Source: Gammaproteobacteria bacterium (GTDB lineage Bacteria; Pseudomonadota; Gammaproteobacteria; Enterobacterales; Kangiellaceae). Taken from it: 8,784 bases of DNA. A program made the translations under genes and the position numbers. The notes under the pieces were generated by a model that was not told the DNA's origin, did not search any database, and saw only the letters and a program-made list of their open reading frames with translations. How positions within the stretch are numbered: the stretch's first letter is position 1; each line of letters begins with the position of its first letter. This document shows, piece after piece, positions 1 to 5,803 of the stretch. The stretch is from positions 1 to 8,784 of the forward strand of contig JABXIW010000208.1 of the NCBI GenBank assembly GCA_013372875.1, read 5' to 3'.

Positions 1-361
1 GGCGATTTACGATACCATGCAATTTATCAAACCAGATGTCAGTACGGTTTGTATTGGTCAAGCCGCTAGTATGGGCGCTTTCTTATTAACAGGTGGCGCG
101 GAAGGTAAGCGTCATTGTTTGCCGAATTCGCGCATGATGATTCACCAGCCACTAGGCGGTTTCCAAGGTCAGGCGTCTGATTTTGAAATTCATGCCAAAG
201 AAATTATTGATTTGAAGAAACGCTTAAATGGCATCATGGCCAAACACTGTAAGCGTCCGATTGAAGATCTTGAGCGTGATACGGATCGTGATAACTTTAT
301 GACTGCGGAAGAAGCGGTTGATTACGGTTTAATTGATTCTGTTATTAATTCGCGTAAATAA
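1..361 (+). CDS. clpP: ATP-dependent Clp protease proteolytic subunit ClpP (5'-truncated by window edge)
   Basis: This is the C-terminal 119 residues of ClpP, the serine peptidase that forms the double-heptamer degradation chamber used by ClpX or ClpA in the cytoplasm. The frame is open through the left edge, reading [17 protein letters not shown], so the ATG at 17 is internal and the true start lies upstream. About 88 residues are missing by comparison with the 207-residue E. coli protein. The catalytic triad is complete: Ser in GQAASMGA (codon 68-70), His in MIHQPLGG (143-145) and Asp in the second RD of ERDTDRD (290-292). The spacings of 25 and 49 residues equal those of E. coli. The stop is TAA at 359-361, and a strong terminator follows within 40 bp. 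Unlike in E. coli, clpX is not the next gene; it begins about 4 kb downstream. Identity is near certain. Confidence 0.98.
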   Translation, partial: AIYDTMQFIKPDVSTVCIGQAASMGAFLLTGGAEGKRHCLPNSRMMIHQPLGGFQGQASDFEIHAKEIIDLKKRLNGIMAKHCKRPIEDLERDTDRDNFMTAEEAVDYGLIDSVINSRK

Positions 362-400
362 AGTTGAAACTGACAATGGAAAGTAAAGTTTTTTAAACGC

Positions 401-428
401 AAAAAGCCTGTTTTTACAGGCTTTTTTT
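401..428 (+). terminator. Rho-independent terminator after clpP
   Basis: A perfect 10-bp stem pairs AAAAAGCCTG (401-410) with CAGGCTTTTT (417-426) around a 6-nt loop (TTTTTA) and runs into a T tract. This is a textbook intrinsic terminator 39 bp past the clpP stop. It implies that the clpP transcript ends here and does not continue into the transporter gene or clpX. Confidence 0.9.
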
Positions 429-435
429 ATGTCTG

Positions 436-463
436 TTGCAGAAATGGCACAATCATAAATAAT
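436..463 (+). promoter_or_regulatory. Weak candidate sigma-70 promoter for the transporter gene
   Basis: TTGCAG (436-441) is followed after 16 nt by AATAAT (458-463), which has five of six bases of a -10 box, although its first T is missing. The -35 matches only TTG of the consensus. A promoter is expected somewhere between the clpP terminator and the start at 547, and this is the best pair visible. It would leave a leader of about 75 nt. Confidence 0.25.
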
Positions 464-546
464 TTGTAACAAGTTTGCGTTTGAATTGTCTAAAGCCAGA
501 AGGTTTACTGCAATAAGGCTTTCATCATTGGGGACACCAATTCAGC

Positions 547-2178
547 ATGGAAAGGCAATATCGACGGTTAAATCTATTTGAGCGTTTTATTTCTCGTTTT
601 GCTTGGGTAAAACCGGGTGAAGGCCGTAGCGTGTTGTTGCTATTCTTTGGTCTGTTCACTCTCATGTTCGCTTATTACTTACTCAAGGTGATTCGCGATC
701 CGTTAATTCTAAAAGATGGTACCGCTGAACTAAAAAGTTATACCACCGCTGGTCAAGCGGTTGTACTGCTGATCATAATTCCTTTTTTCACCCAATACTT
801 TTATAAATTTTCCAACGCCAAAGATAAAACTCTTTTTATACGTAAAGTAGTGGTTATTTTTGCTGGCTGTTTGTCTTTATTTGCGGTTGGAGTCGCTTTT
901 AACTGGTCTATCAGCATTGCCTTTTATATTTGGCTCGGGGTTTTTAGCGTTATTCTGGTTTCATTGTATTGGTCGTTTTGTGCTGATTGTTTCAATGTAA
1001 AAAGCGGTCAGCGACTTTTTACCATTATCGCGCTTGGTGGCTCGATTGGCGCTTGGCTTGGAGCCTTGGCGGCAGGCTGGCTATATCCGCTTATAGGAGT
1101 CTTAGGCTTAATTTTTATTTCTACAGTTCTATTATTAGCTTTAGCCACGATTATAAAAGCCAGTATGAAGTCGATCCCAGAGGATGCCAAGCCGATTGAT
1201 GTGCACGAAAAAGAAGCGCAAAAAGCCCAGTGGCACCGTGGCTTTGGTTTAATTTTTAAACGTAAATATTTGCTAGCAATTGCCAGCTTTATCGTTATTC
1301 TGAATTGGATCAACTCAATGGGCGAGTACGTTTTGGCTAAATTCGTCAAGCAAGCAGTGGCAACTTCCTCGAAAGCGCCAGAACTTTTTATGACCGAGTT
1401 TTATTCCAACTATATCGGTTGGTTCACCTTGATTGGCTTGGCCTTGCAATTGTTTGTGGTGACAAGATTATTTCGTCTGATTGGGGTTGGCGCCTCCATC
1501 ATGATTTTGCCGGTGGTAATGATGATTAACTACGGTGTGTTATTCATGCTACCAGTATTTACCATCGCCAAATGGGCTTTAATTGCTGAAAACAGCGTCA
1601 ACTATTCGATCCAAAATACCAGTCGCCATGCTTTATTCTTACCCGTTCCGCGCGAAGAAAAGTATCTAAGCAAAAATGTAATCGAGGCCTTTTTCTATCG
1701 CTTTGGTGATTTGCTCTATGCCGCCACAGTATTTATTGGCGTGACTTATTTTGATTTAGAAATTGGTGGTTTTATTGCCTTTAACTTTATCATGGCGTTA
1801 GCTTTACTGGGTGTGGCGGTCTATATTCGTAACGCCAATCAAAAGCAGTTAGATGAAACGGAGCCTAACTCACCACCAGTGCTGTATTGTCCAATTGAAA
1901 CACAAGTGGTTTCACCTGGTGCTAAAACCGTTCTGGCCATTCCAGAAAATACTTTTATTGACCCAGATCTGGGTGACGCCATTCGTTACCGAATTGAATC
2001 GGTCAATGGCCCTTTGCCTAATTGGTGTCAGTTTGATGCAACTAACTTACAACTGGAACTGCATCCGCCAGAAGATTTTGCTGAGCACATCGACATTCGT
2101 TTAATTGCATACGACTTTGAAGGTTTACAAGCGGATACTGAGTTGAAAATACAAGTAGAGCGACCATTAACTAGCTAA
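547..2178 (+). CDS. NTT/Tlc-type nucleotide exchange carrier with C-terminal cadherin-like (CADG) domain
   Basis: This is a 543-residue inner-membrane protein. Residues 1-432 resemble the ATP/ADP translocase (NTT, Tlc) family as found in free-living bacteria. A basic N-terminus precedes the stretch AYYLLKVIRDPLILKDG (42-58) and AELKSY (60-65), which is typical of that family. About twelve hydrophobic segments are visible, near residues 27-49, 66-88, 98-120, 123-147, 155-179, 180-203, 241-263, 290-310, 314-339, 340-366, 378-402 and 406-428. The loop at 204-240 is long and charged. Intracellular parasites use such carriers to exchange ATP for ADP; the substrate in free-living relatives is not established, so nucleotide transport is an inference. 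Residues about 440-538 form an added soluble domain with the cadherin/dystroglycan-type pattern: PENTFIDPD (466-474), LPNWCQFD (490-497), HPPEDF (506-511) and AYDFEG (521-526). The ATG has only a weak, distant Shine-Dalgarno (GGGGA, 530-534). The gene converges with the next one. It is separated from clpP by a terminator and so is probably transcribed alone. Confidence 0.82.
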   Translation: MERQYRRLNLFERFISRFAWVKPGEGRSVLLLFFGLFTLMFAYYLLKVIRDPLILKDGTAELKSYTTAGQAVVLLIIIPFFTQYFYKFSNAKDKTLFIRKVVVIFAGCLSLFAVGVAFNWSISIAFYIWLGVFSVILVSLYWSFCADCFNVKSGQRLFTIIALGGSIGAWLGALAAGWLYPLIGVLGLIFISTVLLLALATIIKASMKSIPEDAKPIDVHEKEAQKAQWHRGFGLIFKRKYLLAIASFIVILNWINSMGEYVLAKFVKQAVATSSKAPELFMTEFYSNYIGWFTLIGLALQLFVVTRLFRLIGVGASIMILPVVMMINYGVLFMLPVFTIAKWALIAENSVNYSIQNTSRHALFLPVPREEKYLSKNVIEAFFYRFGDLLYAATVFIGVTYFDLEIGGFIAFNFIMALALLGVAVYIRNANQKQLDETEPNSPPVLYCPIETQVVSPGAKTVLAIPENTFIDPDLGDAIRYRIESVNGPLPNWCQFDATNLQLELHPPEDFAEHIDIRLIAYDFEGLQADTELKIQVERPLTS

Positions 2179-2194
2179 GCTAGCCAAAGTTAAT
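2166..2194. repeat. Imperfect inverted repeat over the convergent stop codons
   Basis: ATTAA and CTAGC (2166-2175) are mirrored by GCTAG (2179-2183) and TTAAT (2190-2194), around a TAA loop and with a 6-nt bulge on the right arm. The repeat covers the stop codons of both converging genes. It could act as a weak bidirectional transcription stop or a 3'-end stabiliser, but it has no T tract on either strand and may be coincidental. Confidence 0.35.
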
Positions 2195-4154
2195 CAAGTC
2201 GCTCTAAAATCAAGTCGCGTCGTTTTAATATCGAATCAATTTGCTTGCGGTGCAAATATTTGCCTAAGGCCTGTTTTAAATTATCACTATTTAAACTTAG
2301 CAATCTTTCTTTATAACTAGGAGAGATGGTTTGTGGTGGCGTCAAACGTTCGAACACTTCGGTGTCGTACTTGGGCAAACTATTTTTGACTCGGAAAGCT
2401 CTAGTATGATCGATTAGCCAAAGCTGAGCATCATCTTCTGTATAGAGCTCATTTCCAGTATTACGATCTTCATTAAAAATTAGCCAATCAAAGATCTGCA
2501 TCAAATCTCTAGCGGCGCTTTGCGTGCAGTAACCGTCGAGTGCGCGTTTTTCCATAATGAGCTCAGATTTGCTAACCGAATCTTCAACCCAATACTGCAA
2601 AATTCCCGTTTTGCCATCATGTTTATATTCCATCACAAAAGGCACCATATTGAGACCCAGCAATCTATCCAGTTCGAAAGCCGCTAAGTCATAAATAAAG
2701 CGATCTGCAAAGTTACCGACTTTGTTCCAGCGTTTATCTTCAAGATTTTGGTCAGTATCTAAATATTTGAAAATGGCTCTATGTTGTTTACCATCTAAGT
2801 CAAAGGTCAGGCGAATTGGGTTAGTATAAAAGTCCCCCAATTCTTTTTCGGCAGTGACTTTGGCTTTTTGGTAGTAATCACGTAAGTAATCATCAGAAAA
2901 ACCATTTGGGCTGATGGGTTTGCGTACGGCATCGACTAAGGGTTGTTTATTATTGGCATCATTAATATTCAACACCTGTAAGCCATTAGCGGTAAGGTTG
3001 ACCACACTGGGATTACCCTTGTAATAGGATTGCGACATACCCGTGTCGAGCATAATGACCTTGCCACCAAAGCGTGAGCGTACCTTTAAACTGTTATCTG
3101 GAGTGTGTCCCAAGAAGATTTGATTGGCGCCAAAATAGTTCAAAACGCTATTGATAGTTAATTCTTCAGAAAATTCATGGCAATACATATTGCCGCGATA
3201 CCAAGTTGGGCCAAAAGAATCAAACAAAAGCGAATCGGCAAGTTTGACAAATTTTTGCGCCTTTTTAATGGTCGAGCGTTTCTTTAAAGCACGGCTTTGA
3301 ATTTTGCCGTCGACCAACGCTTGCGCTACTTCTTTTTGATCGTGCTTGCTAAAGTAGTATTTAAATAACCCTGCATCGATCAGTTCACGCCATAAACGAC
3401 TATATTCTTCTAGCTCCAACATTAATTGTTGATTAATTTGTTCGAGCGATTGGCCTGTTTTCGGTAGCTCATGAGAAAAGCCACCATGAGCAAACAGTTT
3501 GCCATCTTGCCTTAGCATAATGTTTTTGCCCAAAAGCCAGCGACCATATTTGCCATCAGGCGCATAGGCTTTGACGTGGCCGAAAAAACCTGGCGGGTAG
3601 AGTTTATTGAACTTGGCTAAACTTTCTTCATTGTCATCTAATTTAGAATAAAGCAGGTAATCCTTGTATACCTCATCGCGCAAACCAGCGGGTTCATCAT
3701 TGGCAAATGCGGCAAACTCTGCTTCGGACACATAACGCAAATCCCCTCGAATATTCATGACTTCGTGGTTGCCTAAGACCATTAAAAAAGCCCCGCCAGC
3801 TTGAGCCGCTTGCTGTTCAAGTTGCATAAAAAAATCTAAGATTTGACGTGAATCAGGACCGCGGTCGACTAAATCGCCAAGGCTTATCAAGATCCGGTTA
3901 CCAGCTGACCAGTTACCGTCCTTATTGACAATGTTAGCTTGCTGTAACAGTTGCAACATGGTGGCGAAATCACCATGAACATCGGCCATCACGGTAATGG
4001 GTTGATTGTCGAGCTGGCTGCTATTAGCGCCAATGATGGCATTAAATTGCTTGGGACTGCTGGCTAGCTCATTAGCGCAGGCAGCTAATGGCACAAGAGT
4101 GGTGAAAGCTGCCATCGCCACAGCCATTGAAACCGCTCGTTTTTTAATAAACAT
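2190..4154 (-). CDS. Predicted lipoprotein: PPP-type metallophosphatase fused to a kinase-like domain
   Basis: This is a 654-residue exported protein. The N-terminus has a basic start (KKR), a hydrophobic stretch and a lipobox LAAC with Cys26; Ala at +2 suggests outer-membrane sorting. Signal peptidase I cleavage after ACA (25-27) is an alternative. Residues about 52-375 form a calcineurin-like metallophosphatase with all the metal-site blocks: DVHGD (58-62), GDLVDRG (93-99), GNHE (128-131), HGG (223-225), GHT (349-351) and D370. A helical basic insertion lies at about 235-310. The pattern recalls the Shewanella-like PPP phosphatases. Residues about 441-590 are not phosphatase. They show AIFKYLD with K463, a helix containing E494, FNEDRNTGN (560-568) and LIDHTRAF (580-587). 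This layout matches the ATP Lys, alpha-C Glu, catalytic D-R-x-x-x-N loop and metal Asp of HipA, PI3/4-kinase and Fam20-like kinases. Kinase activity is inferred. The start is supported by AAGGAG 6 nt upstream (4161-4166, minus strand). No specific substrate can be read from the sequence. Confidence 0.85.
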   Translation of the reverse strand: MFIKKRAVSMAVAMAAFTTLVPLAACANELASSPKQFNAIIGANSSQLDNQPITVMADVHGDFATMLQLLQQANIVNKDGNWSAGNRILISLGDLVDRGPDSRQILDFFMQLEQQAAQAGGAFLMVLGNHEVMNIRGDLRYVSEAEFAAFANDEPAGLRDEVYKDYLLYSKLDDNEESLAKFNKLYPPGFFGHVKAYAPDGKYGRWLLGKNIMLRQDGKLFAHGGFSHELPKTGQSLEQINQQLMLELEEYSRLWRELIDAGLFKYYFSKHDQKEVAQALVDGKIQSRALKKRSTIKKAQKFVKLADSLLFDSFGPTWYRGNMYCHEFSEELTINSVLNYFGANQIFLGHTPDNSLKVRSRFGGKVIMLDTGMSQSYYKGNPSVVNLTANGLQVLNINDANNKQPLVDAVRKPISPNGFSDDYLRDYYQKAKVTAEKELGDFYTNPIRLTFDLDGKQHRAIFKYLDTDQNLEDKRWNKVGNFADRFIYDLAAFELDRLLGLNMVPFVMEYKHDGKTGILQYWVEDSVSKSELIMEKRALDGYCTQSAARDLMQIFDWLIFNEDRNTGNELYTEDDAQLWLIDHTRAFRVKNSLPKYDTEVFERLTPPQTISPSYKERLLSLNSDNLKQALGKYLHRKQIDSILKRRDLILERLD

Positions 4155-4193
4155 GAATCACTCCTTATGACTCGTATCACTCAAAATTAGCAT

Positions 4194-4223
4194 ATTTTAC
4201 TAAGCCAAAGAAGCCTAATTGAA
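4194..4223 (-). promoter_or_regulatory. Candidate sigma-70 promoter for the phosphatase/kinase-like gene
   Basis: Read on the minus strand, TTCAAT (4223-4218) is followed after 18 nt by TAAAAT (4199-4194), which matches five of six -10 bases. The -35 is poor (three of six). The predicted start of transcription, near 4187, would give a short leader of about 33 nt that contains the strong AAGGAG ribosome site. Confidence 0.3.
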
Positions 4224-4289
4224 TCCAACTTGTTTCAGAATTAAACAGATTTACTTAAAATTTACGTTAGGGCGAGTATTTTCCTTTTG

Positions 4290-4318
4290 TTGACCCTGAG
4301 ATTTTGTTAATGTTAAAG
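4290..4318 (+). promoter_or_regulatory. Candidate vegetative promoter upstream of clpX
   Basis: TTGACC (4290-4295, five of six -35 bases) is followed after 17 nt by TTAAAG (4313-4318, three of six -10 bases). The spacing is ideal but the -10 is weak. It would give a leader of about 90 nt for clpX. Since clpX is cut off from clpP it needs its own promoter, which raises the prior for this region. Confidence 0.25.
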
Positions 4319-4336
4319 CATATTGAAAGAAATAAA

Positions 4337-4361
4337 TTGAAGTTTTGGCAAGAGTCCTCAT
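4337..4361 (+). promoter_or_regulatory. Candidate heat-shock (sigma-32-like) promoter for clpX
   Basis: TTGAA (4337-4341) and CCTCAT (4356-4361) are separated by 14 nt. The E. coli sigma-32 pattern is CTTGAA, about 13-15 nt, then CCCCAT, so the -10 core matches five of six bases and the -35 core matches fully apart from the leading C. Transcription would start near 4370 and give a leader of about 44 nt. This fits the known heat-shock control of the clpP-clpX operon in E. coli, relocated here to clpX alone. Confidence 0.42.
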
Positions 4362-4413
4362 TATGGATGCATAAAGCGGAAACTGAGCTGAAACTAACGA
4401 GACTGAGGGTCTG

Positions 4414-5679
4414 ATGAGCGACAATTCTGATAAAAAAACACTATATTGCTCTTTTTGTGGCAAAAGCCAGCACGAAGTCAAAAAATTGATTGCTGGTCCG
4501 CGCGTATTCATCTGTAACGAATGTGTGGACTTGTGTAATGACATCATCATTGAAGAAGTCAAAGATATTTCCGAAGGTGGTCATTCGCGTGAGCTACCAT
4601 CACCCAAAGAAATTAGTGCTTTTTTAGAAGAATATGTGATTGGCCAAGATCGCGCAAAAAAGGTTTTATCTGTAGCGGTTTATAACCACTATAAGCGTTT
4701 AGAAAACGAGCCACATTCTTCGGAAAATAAAGAAGTTGAATTGGGTAAAAGTAATATTTTACTGATCGGCCCAACTGGCTCAGGTAAAACTCTATTGGCT
4801 GAAACCCTAGCACGTATGCTGGAAGTGCCATTCACCATGGCTGATGCTACCACTTTAACTGAAGCTGGTTATGTAGGCGAAGACGTTGAAAACATCATTC
4901 AAAAGCTACTGCAAAAATGTGACTATGACGTTGAAAAAGCTCAACGCGGCATTGTTTACATTGATGAAATCGACAAGATTTCACGCAAGTCGGATAACCC
5001 ATCGATTACTCGTGACGTATCGGGTGAGGGCGTTCAACAAGCATTATTAAAGTTGATCGAGGGTACTGTCGCTTCTGTTCCGCCACAAGGTGGACGCAAG
5101 CATCCGCAGCAAGAATTTTTACAAGTAGATACCAGTAATATTTTATTTGTGTGTGGTGGTGCTTTTGCGGGTATCGAAAAAATCATCCAAGAACGTACTG
5201 AGAAAGGCGGCATTGGTTTTGGCGCAGACGTAAAAGAAACTCATGACGGCAAAGCGATTGGTGAAATGCTGAAAAACATTGAGCCAGACGATTTGGTGAA
5301 GTTTGGTTTGATCCCTGAGTTTATTGGTCGTTTGCCAATAGTCGCAACCTTGCAAGAATTGGATGAGCACGCTTTGGTGCGTATTTTGACTGAACCAAAG
5401 AATGCTTTGACCAAGCAGTACAACAAATTGTTGATGCTGGAAAATGTGGAATTAGAGTTCCGTAAAGATGCGCTAGAAGCGATTGCGCAAAAAGCCATGC
5501 AGCGTCGCACGGGTGCTCGTGGATTAAGATCCATCCTTGAAGAAATTTTATTAGACACCATGTATGAATTACCTTCACTGGAAAATGTCAGCAAGGTGTG
5601 TATTGATGCAGCGGTAGTAAAAGGCGAGGCTGAGCCGCTTTTGATCTACGATTCGCAGGCTAAAGCCGCTTCAGAATAA
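4414..5679 (+). CDS. clpX: ATP-dependent Clp protease ATP-binding subunit ClpX
   Basis: ClpX is the hexameric AAA+ unfoldase that recognises tagged substrates and threads them into ClpP. At 421 residues it is essentially full length (E. coli 424). The N-terminal zinc-binding domain has four cysteines: C12, C15, C34 and C37. Walker A is GPTGSGKT (119-126) and Walker B is VYIDEID (181-187). The pore-1 loop is GYVGED (152-157) and the RKH loop is 228-230. The IGF tripeptide that docks into ClpP clefts is at 267-269. The arginine finger lies in EFIGRLP (R306) and sensor 2 in GARGLR (367-372). All functional elements are intact, so it should still partner the ClpP encoded upstream. The ATG is preceded by GAGGG (4405-4409) at a short 4-nt spacing. 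It is divergent from the phosphatase/kinase-like gene and followed by lon on the same strand. Confidence 0.99.
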   Translation: MSDNSDKKTLYCSFCGKSQHEVKKLIAGPRVFICNECVDLCNDIIIEEVKDISEGGHSRELPSPKEISAFLEEYVIGQDRAKKVLSVAVYNHYKRLENEPHSSENKEVELGKSNILLIGPTGSGKTLLAETLARMLEVPFTMADATTLTEAGYVGEDVENIIQKLLQKCDYDVEKAQRGIVYIDEIDKISRKSDNPSITRDVSGEGVQQALLKLIEGTVASVPPQGGRKHPQQEFLQVDTSNILFVCGGAFAGIEKIIQERTEKGGIGFGADVKETHDGKAIGEMLKNIEPDDLVKFGLIPEFIGRLPIVATLQELDEHALVRILTEPKNALTKQYNKLLMLENVELEFRKDALEAIAQKAMQRRTGARGLRSILEEILLDTMYELPSLENVSKVCIDAAVVKGEAEPLLIYDSQAKAASE

Positions 5680-5707
5680 CCTTTCTATTAGCATCAATCT
5701 CTAAATA

Positions 5708-5726
5708 TGGGCTCTTCCTGAGCCCA
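5708..5726 (+). terminator. Hairpin between clpX and lon (possible weak terminator or attenuator)
   Basis: TGGGCTC (5708-5714) pairs perfectly with GAGCCCA (5720-5726) around TTCCT, a G+C-rich 7-bp stem 28 nt past the clpX stop. No T tract follows, so it is not a standard intrinsic terminator. It may give partial termination or protect the clpX 3' end. The rest of the 124-bp gap has no promoter that I can call with confidence. Confidence 0.4.
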
Positions 5727-5803
5727 ATTGAATGCTGTAATTCGTCATTGGTCATTAGATCAGACATAAGCCAGAGTTAGTACAACTAGGATAAAAAAGC
5801 TCA

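Noticed and set aside
17..361. ATG at 17 as the start of a short ClpP-like protein
   Set aside because: The same frame is open to base 1 and the codons before it (AIYDT) match the interior of ClpP, so this is an internal methionine of a truncated gene.
1008..1349. Minus-strand open frame inside the transporter gene
   Set aside because: It lies wholly opposite a well-supported membrane-protein gene, has no recognisable domain and no convincing ribosome site; it is a by-product of the sense codons.
362..4413. The inserted two-gene block as a transposon or genomic island
   Set aside because: No transposase, integrase, flanking direct repeats or terminal inverted repeats were seen, and base composition looks similar to the neighbours by eye.
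5241..5594. Minus-strand open frames opposite clpX
   Set aside because: They overlap a highly conserved gene, show serine-rich antisense-type composition and match no family.
5728..5757. Possible heat-shock promoter for lon (TTGAA followed by GTCATT-like boxes)
   Set aside because: Only the -35 part matches. The candidate -10 boxes fit CCCCAT poorly and at wrong spacings, so no promoter is called in the clpX-lon gap.
5745..5757. Short direct repeat TCATTGG-TCATTAG in the lon leader
   Set aside because: The repeated unit is only five bases, which is expected by chance in A/T-rich DNA.
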